Shown one piece after another: positions 35,403-43,238 of a stretch of DNA of 64,000 bases. Both the position numbers and the translations under genes were made by a program. How positions within the stretch are numbered: position 1 is the stretch's first letter; each line of letters begins with the position of its first letter. Origin of the DNA: Marinactinospora thermotolerans DSM 45154 (GTDB lineage: Bacteria; Actinomycetota; Actinomycetes; Streptosporangiales; Streptosporangiaceae); NCBI RefSeq assembly GCF_900167435.1, contig NZ_FUWS01000001.1, positions 187,295-251,294 of the forward strand, read 5' to 3'. The notes under the pieces are model-generated. The model was not told where the DNA came from, searched no databases, and saw only the letters and a list, made by a program, of their open reading frames with translations.

Positions 35403-35510
35403 GTGCCAGCCCGCCCCCGAACCGCGCCGCTCGTCCCCGCCCCCGTTCTCCCCTACCGGTCGCCTCTCTCGCGCGCCGGCGGACCTGCCGTCGAGAGGGG
35501 CGTCGCATGA
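35403..35510 (+). CDS. Possible leader peptide, coupled to the following membrane hydrolase gene
   Basis: A 35-codon frame starting GTG at 35403, nine bases after AGGAGGAG, a near-perfect ribosome binding site. The product is proline-rich (about seven prolines) with no similarity noticed. Its TGA overlaps the ATG of the next gene (ATGA), so its translation could feed ribosomes to that gene or regulate it. It could also be chance; the evidence is the site and the overlap only. Confidence 0.4.
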   Translation: MPARPRTAPLVPAPVLPYRSPLSRAGGPAVERGVA

Positions 35511-36340
35511 TGGGGGCCAGCCATGCCGCGACCGGCGCGTTCGCCGGGTTGGCGGCCAGCGCCGCGGTCACCGCGCTGGGCGGCGCCTCACCCGACGGGT
35601 GGACACTCGTCGGCGGTGCCCTGGTCGGCGCGGGGGCGGCGCTCGTGCCCGATCTGGACCATCCCGATTCGACCGCGACGCGCTCCCAGGGGCCGTTCAC
35701 CCGGTGGCTGTCCACCGGGGTCCGGGCGCTGTCGGCACAGGTCTATCTGGCGACGCGCACCCGATGGGACCGCTCCTCCGACGGCACCCACCGCTACCTG
35801 TTCCACACCCCCGCGTGCGCGCTCGCACTGGGCCTGATCGTGGGCGTGACCGCCGCGCTGTGGTGGCAGGTCGCCGCCGTCGTCGTGTGGTTCACGCTGT
35901 CACTGGCGCTGCGCGGCCTGGGGCGTTGTCTGCCCGCGGGGCCGGCGCGCACCGCGGTGACCTCGTGGTTGGGACTCTTCGGGCCGAGACGCCGGGGTGG
36001 GGGGATGTTGCGGCCGGCGACCCGTTACCGGCTGGTGGAGTGGGCGTCGGTGTCGATCGGTGCCGCGCTGCTGACGGCCCTGCTCTTCAACGCGGGAAGC
36101 CACCTCGCCGGCGCGCCGGTGGGGGCCGCGCTGGCCCTGGGGATGATCGTGCACGTGCTCGGCGACGCGCTCACCCGCAGCGCCGTCCCACTGGCCTGGC
36201 CCGTGGCGGTCAAAGGGCAGCGCTGGCGGATGGTCGGCGCGCCGCGTTCCCTGCGGTTCTCGACGGGCTCCTGGCAGGAGGTCGTCATCCGGGTCGTCTG
36301 CCTGGCGGGCACGCCGTTGCTGGGCCTGGCCGTCCTCTGA
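35507..36340 (+). CDS. Membrane-bound metal-dependent hydrolase, YdjM/DUF457 family
   Basis: A 277-residue membrane protein. The opening MMGASHAATGAFAGLAASAA and ALVPDLDHPDSTATRSQG match the YdjM-type family, whose His and Asp residues (HAATG, PDLDHPDS, and HRYLFHTP near residue 105) are thought to bind metal. Five to six hydrophobic segments follow. E. coli YdjM is an SOS-controlled inner membrane protein of unclear activity. The ATG at 35507 overlaps a short upstream frame; a second ATG directly follows. A perfect 20-base palindromic terminator lies 12 bases downstream. Confidence 0.78.
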   Translation: MMGASHAATGAFAGLAASAAVTALGGASPDGWTLVGGALVGAGAALVPDLDHPDSTATRSQGPFTRWLSTGVRALSAQVYLATRTRWDRSSDGTHRYLFHTPACALALGLIVGVTAALWWQVAAVVVWFTLSLALRGLGRCLPAGPARTAVTSWLGLFGPRRRGGGMLRPATRYRLVEWASVSIGAALLTALLFNAGSHLAGAPVGAALALGMIVHVLGDALTRSAVPLAWPVAVKGQRWRMVGAPRSLRFSTGSWQEVVIRVVCLAGTPLLGLAVL

Positions 36341-36352
36341 TCCGATCCCCGA

Positions 36353-36392
36353 GGCGCTGGTGGGGCACCTGATCAGGTGCCCCACCAGCGCC
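36353..36392 (+). terminator. Perfect 40-base palindromic terminator
   Basis: 20-base arms starting GGCGCTGGTGGGGCACCTGA with no spacer. It ends transcription of the membrane hydrolase gene and insulates the catabolic locus that follows. Confidence 0.85.
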
Positions 36393-36597
36393 TTCGCCGT
36401 TCGTGTCACTTAATGTGAAGCCGTGGGAGGTCTTTTCCCTCCGTGTCGCCCACGGCACTCCCGGCACGCCCTGTTCCCCGGCCGGACGCCTTCGGGGACG
36501 CCTCCGGCGCCCTGACCTGAACTTTTTTCATCTTCACGCTCCTCCTGTCCCGCAGGCGTTCCCGCTCTCCCTCCCGCCTCCCCCCACCCCCCTGGCA

Positions 36598-36626
36598 TTG
36601 ACATGGATCACACCGTGGTTCAATCT
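36598..36626 (+). promoter_or_regulatory. Sigma70-type promoter of the gntR gene
   Basis: TTGACA at 36598-36603 and CAATCT at 36621-36626 with a 17-base spacer. The -35 is a perfect consensus. It lies 33 bases upstream of the gntR start and is followed at once by the GTTAAC repeats. Confidence 0.7.
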
Positions 36627-36646
36627 GTTAACCGTTAACAGTTAAC
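36627..36646. promoter_or_regulatory. Triple GTTAAC operator
   Basis: Three copies of the palindrome GTTAAC at 36627-36632, 36634-36639 and 36641-36646, one base apart, covering the expected transcription start. The position directly behind the -10 box suggests repression of the promoter by the GntR protein encoded next (inference). Confidence 0.7.
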
Positions 36647-36658
36647 CGAAAGGGTGCA

Positions 36659-37324
36659 ATGTCGGAGATCCTGCCCATCAAGCAGCGGGCCCTGGGCGAG
36701 CAGGTCGCGCACGAGCTCCGGCGCATGATCATCACCGGGCGCTACGCCCCCGGCACCACACTGGTCGAGGGCCACCTCGCCGAGCAGTTCAACCTCAGCC
36801 GTGGCCCCATCCGCGACGCGATCAAGATGCTCACCGCCGAGGGACTGCTGGACACCAACCGGCGCAGCGCCACCGTGGTCGGCCTGAGCGTGCAGGACAT
36901 CGACGAGCTGTTCTCGCTGCGCGAGTCGATGGAGCGCCTCGCCCTGGAGATCGCGATGCGCAGGAACCGCCCGGCACTCGCCGCCGAGCTCGACACGACG
37001 CTGCGCTCCATGCGGCGCGCCGCCGAGGACCACGACACCGACGCCTACACCGCCGCCGACCTGCAGTTCCACTCGGTCTTCTACAGCGTCGCCGAACACC
37101 GCCGGCTGGGCGACGTCTGGGCGCAGTACCGCCCCACGATCGAGATGCTGCTGCTGGCCTCCAACGAGCGCTACGAGGACCTCGGCCCCTCCGTGGCGGC
37201 CCACGAAGTCCTCGCCGGCCTGATCGGCGCCGCCGACCCCGACGAGGTGTTCGCCGAACTGCACTCCCACCTGGACAACGCGCGGCTCCGGCTGCGCGCG
37301 CCCTACTCCCAGGAACAGGAGTAG
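36659..37324 (+). CDS. GntR-family transcriptional regulator (FadR-type, FCD domain)
   Basis: A 221-residue regulator. The N-terminal winged helix has LGEQVAHELRRMIITGRYAP, TTLVEGHLAEQFNLSRGPIR and DAIKMLTAEGLLDT. The C-terminal FCD domain is all-helical, with the ligand/metal pattern D..H in ADLQFHSVFYSVAEHRRL and a last histidine in LHSHLDNARLRL. FCD regulators commonly sense carboxylates or sugar acids, which suits the Tct transporter downstream. It starts 12 bases after a triple GTTAAC repeat and should control itself and the tct operon. Two hairpins separate it from tctC, so the operon may have its own promoter. Confidence 0.92.
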   Translation: MSEILPIKQRALGEQVAHELRRMIITGRYAPGTTLVEGHLAEQFNLSRGPIRDAIKMLTAEGLLDTNRRSATVVGLSVQDIDELFSLRESMERLALEIAMRRNRPALAAELDTTLRSMRRAAEDHDTDAYTAADLQFHSVFYSVAEHRRLGDVWAQYRPTIEMLLLASNERYEDLGPSVAAHEVLAGLIGAADPDEVFAELHSHLDNARLRLRAPYSQEQE

Positions 37325-37328
37325 TCCA

Positions 37329-37397
37329 GGGGCGGTGACACACCGCCCCTCCCACCTCCCATCCCCAAGGCGGGGCGCACCCGTCCTGCGCCCCGCC
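37329..37397 (+). terminator. Two hairpins between gntR and tctC
   Basis: GGGGCGGTG-ACA-CACCGCCCC at 37329-37349 and GGCGGGGCGCA, seven bases, TGCGCCCCGCC at 37369-37397. They may end or weaken readthrough from gntR into the transport genes. Confidence 0.6.
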
Positions 37398-37425
37398 ATG
37401 CTCCACCCACCCCGAAAGGAAGCAC

Positions 37426-38403
37426 ATGCGCACCACCAGCACCCGGATCGCGGGAGGCGCGCTGGCGCTCGTCGCCCTGGCCGCAGCCGCCGGCTGTGCC
37501 AACCGTGGCGGAGCGGCCGAGGACCCCGCCGACTACCCCAACGGGGACATCACCCTCGTCGTCCCCTACCAGGCCGGTGGCGCCTCCGACCTCGCCGCCC
37601 GCACCCTCGCCTCCGAGATGGAGGAGACGCTGGGACAGACGATCGTCGTCGAGAACCGCACCGGCGGTGCCGGGTCCGTCGGCCTGCAGCACCTGGCCGG
37701 TCAGCCCGCCGACGGTTACACCATCGGCTACCTGCCGGTGGAGACCGTCATGCTCGGCTTCCAGGGCTACGACGTCGATCCGGCGGACTACGACCTGATC
37801 GGTCAGATGGTGTCGGTGCCGGCGACGATCGCCGTCCCCTCCGACAGTCCCTACAAGACCCTTGAGGACCTGCTCGAGGCCGCGGAGAAGAAGCCCGGAG
37901 AGGTCACCGTGGCCAACTCCGGTGCCGGTTCCATCTGGGAGGCGGCCACCCGCGAGCTGGGCCAGACCGGAGGAGCCGAGTTCCAGCCGGTTCCCTTCGA
38001 CGGAGGCGCCCCCGCCGTCACGGCGGCCGTCGGCGGCCAGGTCGACGCGGTCGTCGCCGGCATCTCCGAGACGGCGCCCGCCCACCAGGACGGGCGGCTG
38101 CGCGTGCTCGCGGTCCTCGCCGAGGAGCGCTCGGAGTCGCTGGCCGACGTGCCGACGGCCGGCGAAGAGGGCGTCGACGTCGTCATCGGCGGCTGGGGCG
38201 GCATCGGGGCGCCCACCGGACTGCCCGAGGAGGTCGCGACCACGCTGCGCGACGCCTTCGCCACCGCCGCGGCGTCGGAGGAGTTCACCACGGTCATCAC
38301 CGACTCCGGCAACCTCCCCGTCAACGTGCCCGCGGACGAGTACGCCGCGTTCGTGGAGTCGGAGACGGCCCGCTTCGACAAGCTGCTCACGGACGGGTCC
38401 TGA
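37426..38403 (+). CDS. tctC: Tripartite tricarboxylate transporter substrate-binding lipoprotein (TctC/Bug)
   Basis: A 325-residue extracytoplasmic solute receptor. The lipobox is LAAAAGC with the cysteine at residue 25, so it is lipid-anchored on the outer face. The Bug-family fold shows DITLVVPYQAGGASDLAARTLA, VVENRTGGAGSVGLQHLA and DGYTIGYLPVE; the AGG(A/S)D segment usually contacts the carboxylate of the ligand. Later come TVANSGAGSIWEAATRELGQ and GWGGIGAPTGLPEEV. It delivers a carboxylate-bearing solute to TctA/TctB. GAAAGGAAG precedes the ATG. Confidence 0.93.
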   Translation: MRTTSTRIAGGALALVALAAAAGCANRGGAAEDPADYPNGDITLVVPYQAGGASDLAARTLASEMEETLGQTIVVENRTGGAGSVGLQHLAGQPADGYTIGYLPVETVMLGFQGYDVDPADYDLIGQMVSVPATIAVPSDSPYKTLEDLLEAAEKKPGEVTVANSGAGSIWEAATRELGQTGGAEFQPVPFDGGAPAVTAAVGGQVDAVVAGISETAPAHQDGRLRVLAVLAEERSESLADVPTAGEEGVDVVIGGWGGIGAPTGLPEEVATTLRDAFATAAASEEFTTVITDSGNLPVNVPADEYAAFVESETARFDKLLTDGS

Positions 38404-38408
38404 GCCCC

Positions 38409-38909
38409 ATGTCCACCTCCCCTGCCCCCACTTCCGAGGTGACGTCCGCGCAGGAGGCGGCGCGGACGTCGTCCCGGTGGCGCGAACTGGTCCCGGCCCT
38501 GGCGGGCGTCGCCCTCGGCGTCACCACCCTGGCCCTGAGCACCCAGATCCCCGACGGGGCCGCCTCGGTCCGTTTCAGCCCGCGCTGGTGGCCTGACGCG
38601 CTGGCGTTCCTGCTGATCGGGTTGGGCGTGGTCCACGCCGTCCTGTCCTGGGTCACGGGCGGTACCGACGAGGCGCCCGAGCCCGCCACCCGCGCCGGGG
38701 CGATACGCCTGGTCGCGATCCTGTCGGCGATCGTCGGCTACGGCGTGCTCTGGTACTTCGTCGACTTCCGGGTCTCCACGACGGTGCTGTTCGTCGCGCT
38801 CACCTACATCGCGGGAGGCCGCGGCTGGAAGGCCCTCCTCCTGTTCCCCGTGGTCACCACGATGGTGTTGTACCTGCTGTTCGGCGTCCTTCTGAGAGTC
38901 CCGCTATGA
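38409..38909 (+). CDS. tctB: Tripartite tricarboxylate transporter small membrane subunit (TctB)
   Basis: A 166-residue membrane protein with four predicted helices (LVPALAGVALGVTTLALS, ALAFLLIGLGVVHAVLSWV, LVAILSAIVGYGVLWYFV, ALLLFPVVTTMVLYLLFGVLL), the normal TctB pattern. It begins five bases after tctC and its stop overlaps the tctA start by four bases. It is the stalk partner of TctA in sodium- or proton-driven uptake. Confidence 0.9.
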   Translation: MSTSPAPTSEVTSAQEAARTSSRWRELVPALAGVALGVTTLALSTQIPDGAASVRFSPRWWPDALAFLLIGLGVVHAVLSWVTGGTDEAPEPATRAGAIRLVAILSAIVGYGVLWYFVDFRVSTTVLFVALTYIAGGRGWKALLLFPVVTTMVLYLLFGVLLRVPL

Positions 38910-40414
38910 GTCCGTTGGTCGAGGGGTTCGGCGCGCTGCTGGACCCAACCGTCGCGCTGTGCATCGCCGGGGGCGCCCTGCTGGGCATGCTCGTCGGCGC
39001 CTTTCCCGGTGTCACCGCCACCATGGCCGTCGCCCTGGCCAGTGGCTTCACCCTCGCGCTCGACCCGATCCCGGGCCTGGCCGTCCTGCTGACCATCTAC
39101 GTCTCCGCCAACTTCGGTGACCGCATCCCCGCGATCCTGATCAACACCCCGGGGACGCCCGCCTCGATCGCCACGACCTTCGACGGCTACGCGATGGCCA
39201 GGCAGGGGAAGGCGGGGCTGGCGATGACCGCGTCGGCGTTCGCCTCGGCGTGGGGAACCCTGGTCGGCATCGTCTTGCTGATGGTGGCGGCGATCCCGTT
39301 GTCGCAGCTGGCCCTGCGGTTCGGACCGGCGGAGATGTTCGCCCTGGTCGTGTTCGGTCTGACCATGATGATCGGGGTGTCGGGAGGTCGCATCGTCAAG
39401 GGCCTGATGGCCGGCGTCCTCGGCCTGCTGCTGGGCGCCATCGGACGCGACCCGATCACCGGTGCCGCCCGGTTCACCTTCGGCGTCCCGGAACTGTCGG
39501 AGGGCATCCCGTTCATCGCCGCCATCATCGGCCTGTTCGGCATCGCCGAGGTCCTCGACCAGATCCTCACCCACCGGGCTTCGGCCGTGAAGCCGGTCAC
39601 CCAGTTCGGTCGCTGGTTCCCCACCCGCGGCGACTGGCGGAGGATGCTGCGTCCCCTGGCCGTGGGAAGCGGCGTCGGCGGGGCCGTGGGGATCGTCCCG
39701 GCCACCGGCGGCGACATCGCCGGCATCCTGGGCTGGGACCAGGCGCGGCGGGTGTCGAAGCGTCCCGAGGAGTTCGGCTCGGGCTCCCTGGAGGGGATCA
39801 CCGCCGCCGACACCTCCTCCAACGCCACCCTCGGCGGCTCGGTGACCACCACGCTGGCGCTCGGCATCCCGGGTGACTCGGTGATGGCCGTCATGATCGG
39901 CTCCATGGTGGTCTGGGGGATCCAGCCCGGTCCCTCCCTGTTCGCCGAACAGCCGGCCCTGGTCTACAGCATCGCCGGCATCATGCTCGTGGCGACGGTG
40001 CTCACGTTGGGGATCAGCCTGCTGCGGATGCGCGGCGTGGCCAAGCTCCTGGAGCTGCCACCGCACTTCCTGTGGGCGGTCATCCTGGTGTTCTGCATGG
40101 TGGGCACCTACGCCGTCGGCAACAACGTGTTCGACGTCGTGGTGATGCTCGTGTTCGGCCTGGTCGGCCTGTTCCTGCGCCGGTTCGGCGTTCCCGCCGG
40201 TCCTGTCGTCCTCGGCCTGCTGCTGGGCGAGCTGGCCGAGGGGAACCTGCGGCGCGCCCTGGAGATCGGCGGTGTCGGCAACATCGTCTCCAGCCCCATC
40301 GCGATGACCATCCTCGCGGTCAGCATCCTGGCTCTCGTCGTCCCGCCGGTACGCGCCGGCCTGAAGCGGCGTCGGGCCTCCCGCGCCACCGCCTCCGCGG
40401 GCGAGGGCCGGTGA
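38906..40414 (+). CDS. tctA: Tripartite tricarboxylate transporter large membrane subunit (TctA)
   Basis: A 502-residue membrane protein with 11-12 helices. Family marks are GAFPGVTATMAVALASGFTL, YVSANFGDRIPAILINTPGT, SIATTFDGYAMARQGKAGLA, and, in the second half, GIVPATGGDIAGILGWDQAR with the pseudo-repeat LALGIPGDSVMAVMIG. These paired glycine-proline loops form the transport path. The ATG overlaps the tctB stop (ATGA). Together TctCBA import a carboxylate whose identity is unknown; the downstream aldolase and kinase suggest a sugar acid or related keto acid. Confidence 0.93.
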   Translation: MSPLVEGFGALLDPTVALCIAGGALLGMLVGAFPGVTATMAVALASGFTLALDPIPGLAVLLTIYVSANFGDRIPAILINTPGTPASIATTFDGYAMARQGKAGLAMTASAFASAWGTLVGIVLLMVAAIPLSQLALRFGPAEMFALVVFGLTMMIGVSGGRIVKGLMAGVLGLLLGAIGRDPITGAARFTFGVPELSEGIPFIAAIIGLFGIAEVLDQILTHRASAVKPVTQFGRWFPTRGDWRRMLRPLAVGSGVGGAVGIVPATGGDIAGILGWDQARRVSKRPEEFGSGSLEGITAADTSSNATLGGSVTTTLALGIPGDSVMAVMIGSMVVWGIQPGPSLFAEQPALVYSIAGIMLVATVLTLGISLLRMRGVAKLLELPPHFLWAVILVFCMVGTYAVGNNVFDVVVMLVFGLVGLFLRRFGVPAGPVVLGLLLGELAEGNLRRALEIGGVGNIVSSPIAMTILAVSILALVVPPVRAGLKRRRASRATASAGEGR

Positions 40415-40461
40415 CCCGGCCGTCGCCCGCTCGCCCCACTCCCCTACCGAGAAAGAAGGTC

Positions 40462-41331
40462 ATGTCCCTCCACGCGCAGGTCATCACCGCCGTCCCGACG
40501 CCTTTCACTCCCGACGAGCGACTGGACCGTGACGGCCTGGAAACACTCCTCCGGGCGATCCGTGACCGAGGGGCCGACGCGGTCTTCGCCGCCGGTACCA
40601 CCGGCGAGTTCACCGCGCTCGACGACGACGAGCGTCTCGACGTCATCGCCGCGGCCCTGGAGGTCTTCGGCCCCGAGGGCACCTACGCCCACGTGGGCGC
40701 GGCAGCCTCCCTCCAGGCCGAACGGCTGGCCCGACGCGCCGTCGAGGCGGGGGCCGCGCGCCTGGCCGCGATCACCCCGTTCTTCCTGCCCGCACCGGAG
40801 GAGGCGGTGCTGCGCTACTACGAGCGTCTGGTCGCGGCCGCCGGTGACGCCGAGGTCTTCGCCTACCTGTTCCAGGCGCGCACCACCACCCCGATGCCCC
40901 CGGAGACACTGGGCCGTCTCGCGGAGGTCGGTGTGCGCGGCGCCAAGATCAGCGGCGAGGACGACGCGGCGGTGGCGGCGTACCTGGCCGCGGCACCGCG
41001 CGACTTCGTCGTCATCTCCGGAAACGACGTCTCCTTCGGCGAGCTGGTGCGTTCGGGGGGAGCGGGCATCGTCTCCGGGGTCTCCTCGGTCTTCCCCGAG
41101 CCGTTCACCGCGCTGCGCGACGCGTTGCGCAGTGGTGACGCCGAGGCCGCGCGGGCGGCGCAGGCCGGTGTGGAGCGGGCGGTGTCGGCGGTGAAGGCCG
41201 GAAGCATCGCCCACCTCAAGGCCGGCCTGGAGGTCCGGGGACTGCCGGCCGGCCCGGCCCGGGTCTCCTGCGCGCCGGTCACCGCCGAGGACCTGCGTGT
41301 CCTTCGCGAGACCGCCGAAGCCCTGGGCTGA
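40462..41331 (+). CDS. DapA/NAL-family aldolase (class I lyase)
   Basis: A 289-residue TIM-barrel lyase of the DapA/N-acetylneuraminate lyase family. VITAVPTPFTPDERLDRDGL opens the barrel and AAGTTGEFTALDDDER carries the GTTGE carboxylate-binding loop. The Schiff-base lysine is probably in VRGAKISGEDD near residue 160. The tyrosine motif usually reading YNxP is FAYLFQART here, so the substrate pocket differs from true DapA. Activity is likely reversible cleavage to pyruvate plus an aldehyde or ketone. It starts 47 bases after tctA with AGAAAGAAGG as binding site and is followed by a kinase gene, suggesting one catabolic route. Confidence 0.85.
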   Translation: MSLHAQVITAVPTPFTPDERLDRDGLETLLRAIRDRGADAVFAAGTTGEFTALDDDERLDVIAAALEVFGPEGTYAHVGAAASLQAERLARRAVEAGAARLAAITPFFLPAPEEAVLRYYERLVAAAGDAEVFAYLFQARTTTPMPPETLGRLAEVGVRGAKISGEDDAAVAAYLAAAPRDFVVISGNDVSFGELVRSGGAGIVSGVSSVFPEPFTALRDALRSGDAEAARAAQAGVERAVSAVKAGSIAHLKAGLEVRGLPAGPARVSCAPVTAEDLRVLRETAEALG

Positions 41332-41400
41332 CCGACGGCCGCCGGGGGCACGCCCCCCGGCGGCGCTCCCCCGACAGCGACCAGAAAGCGAGCGACCGAC

Positions 41401-43128
41401 GTGGCGCTGAAGAAGATCATCAACCGGCCGGCCGACTTCGTGGACGAGCTGACCGAGTCCCTGTTGCTGGCCCACCCCGACCGGTTGCGTGCCGCCTCCG
41501 AGGACCGGCGCGCCCTGGTGCGCGCCGACGCCCCCGTACCGGGCGAGGTGGGCATCGTCACCGGCGGCGGATCGGGCCACCTCCCCCTGTTCCTCGGCTA
41601 CGTGGGCGAGGGCCTCGCCCACGGGGTCGCCGTGGGCAACGTGTTCTCCTCGCCCTCGGCCGAGCAGATCGCGGCGGCCACCCGGGCCTGCGACGGCGGC
41701 GCCGGCGTGCTGTACCTGTACGGCAACTACGGCGGCGACATCTACAACTTCGACCTGGCCGCCGACATCGTGGCCGCCGACGGCATCCGGACGGCGACCG
41801 TGCTGGGCACCGACGACGTCTTGTCGGCTCCGCCGGGCAAGGAGGACACCCGGCGCGGCGTGGCCGGACTGTTCTTCGCCTACAAGACGGCCGGGGCCGC
41901 GGCACGCCGTGGTGACCCCCTGGAGGGGGTGCGGGAGATCGCGCAGCGCACCGTCGACCGGACCAGGACCATGGGCGTCGGCCTGTCCCCCACGATCCTG
42001 CCGGCCGCGGGAGAGCCCACCTTCACCCTGGACGAGGGTGAGATGGAGGTGGGCATCGGCATCCACGGGGAACCCGGCAGTCACCGGGGCCCGCTGGAGA
42101 CCGCCGACGAGATCACCGACCGTTTCCTCACCGAGATCCTGGGCGAGCTCCGCCCCTCGACGGGCGACCGGGTCGCGGTCCTGGTCAACGGCCTGGGGGC
42201 GACCCCCCTGGAGGAGCTCTACCTGATCTACCGTCGGGCGCACCAGGTGCTCACCGAGCGAGGTGTGCGCATCCACCGCACCTACATCGGGGAGTTCGCC
42301 ACCAGCCTGGAGATGGCGGGGGCCTCCCTGTCGGTCCTCCTGCTCGACGACGAGCTCGCCGGGCTGGTGGACGCCCCCGCCGCCTCGCCGTTCTTCTCCC
42401 AGGGGGCCGCCGCGCCCTCTCGGCCGGACCGTGACGCGCCGCGGCAGGGCACGGCCCCCGTTACGCGTTCCTCCTCCGGACAGAAGGACGGGCCGCGCCG
42501 CACCGGGCGGCCCAGCCGCCTGCGCGCGGTGCTTCCCGCCGTGCTGGCCGACCTTCCCGGCCACGCCGAGGAGCTGCGCGCCCTCGACGCCCGGCTCGGC
42601 GACGGCGACCTGGGCATCACCGTGTCCTCGGGTGCCGCCGCCGCGCGCGAGGCGCTGCTGGCCCTGCCCGAGGACGTCCACCCCGGTGACGCCCTGCGCG
42701 CCGCCGGCACCGCCTTCGCCTCGGCCAACCCCTCGACCTTCGCCGCGTTGGTCGGGTCGGGCCTGCTCGCCGCCGCGGCCGAGGCCGACGAGACGGCCGA
42801 CGCCTCGCCGGCCGGGGTGGCGCGGATCGTGGCGACGCTCGCCCGCCGGGTCCAGGAGCGTGGGGGCGCCCGGTTGGGCGACAAGACCTTCCTGGACGTG
42901 CTGGAGCCGGTCCGTCAGACGCTGACGGAGGCGGCGGAGGGCGCGTCTCCCCTGGAGGTGGCCGATGCCGTCGTCTCCGCCGCGGCCCGCGCGGTCGAGG
43001 AGACCGCGGGGTTGACCTCGGCACGCGGCCGCGCGGCCTGGGTCGGCGATCGAAGCGCCGGTGAACGCGACCCCGGCTCGGTCGCGGTGCTGCGGTTCGT
43101 GGAGACCCTGCGCGCGCACCTGGGCTGA
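41401..43128 (+). CDS. Dihydroxyacetone kinase family enzyme, DhaK-DhaL fusion
   Basis: A 575-residue ATP-dependent kinase. Residues about 1-325 are a DhaK domain: KKIINRPADFVDELTESLL, VGIVTGGGSGHLPLFLGYVG, YGNYGGDIYNFDLAAD, and VGIGIHGEPGSH, whose histidine binds the substrate carbonyl covalently. A disordered linker (about 325-365) joins a DhaL domain with LRALDARLGDGDLGITVSSG, whose aspartates hold ATP-magnesium. With both domains in one chain it needs no PTS. Relatives phosphorylate dihydroxyacetone, erythrulose or other short sugars; the tct-aldolase context suggests phosphorylation of the aldolase product. GTG start at 41401. Confidence 0.9.
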   Translation: MALKKIINRPADFVDELTESLLLAHPDRLRAASEDRRALVRADAPVPGEVGIVTGGGSGHLPLFLGYVGEGLAHGVAVGNVFSSPSAEQIAAATRACDGGAGVLYLYGNYGGDIYNFDLAADIVAADGIRTATVLGTDDVLSAPPGKEDTRRGVAGLFFAYKTAGAAARRGDPLEGVREIAQRTVDRTRTMGVGLSPTILPAAGEPTFTLDEGEMEVGIGIHGEPGSHRGPLETADEITDRFLTEILGELRPSTGDRVAVLVNGLGATPLEELYLIYRRAHQVLTERGVRIHRTYIGEFATSLEMAGASLSVLLLDDELAGLVDAPAASPFFSQGAAAPSRPDRDAPRQGTAPVTRSSSGQKDGPRRTGRPSRLRAVLPAVLADLPGHAEELRALDARLGDGDLGITVSSGAAAAREALLALPEDVHPGDALRAAGTAFASANPSTFAALVGSGLLAAAAEADETADASPAGVARIVATLARRVQERGGARLGDKTFLDVLEPVRQTLTEAAEGASPLEVADAVVSAAARAVEETAGLTSARGRAAWVGDRSAGERDPGSVAVLRFVETLRAHLG

Positions 43129-43147
43129 CGACTCCGTTCGCCTCGAC

Positions 43148-43183
43148 GAGGGTCTCCCCTTCCCCGTCCGCGGGGAGGCCCTC
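43148..43183 (+). terminator. Hairpin terminator of the tct-aldolase-kinase operon
   Basis: GAGGGTCTCCCC and GGGGAGGCCCTC arms with one wobble pair and a 12-base loop, 20 bases after the kinase stop. Confidence 0.75.
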
Positions 43184-43238
43184 AGGGGCGAGGAAAAAAC
43201 AGGATGACCGCCGCCACCCCGTCCTCTAGGGTCGGGGC

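Noticed and set aside
36406-36418. TCAC-N5-GTGA inverted repeat upstream of the gntR promoter
   Set aside because: Arms of only four bases, over 170 bases from the promoter; likely chance.
40444-43119. A single open frame of 891 codons on the minus strand opposite the aldolase and kinase genes
   Set aside because: It lies entirely antisense to two well-supported genes, has a Gly/Arg/Asp-rich composition expected from the complement of GC-rich codons, and shows no domain.
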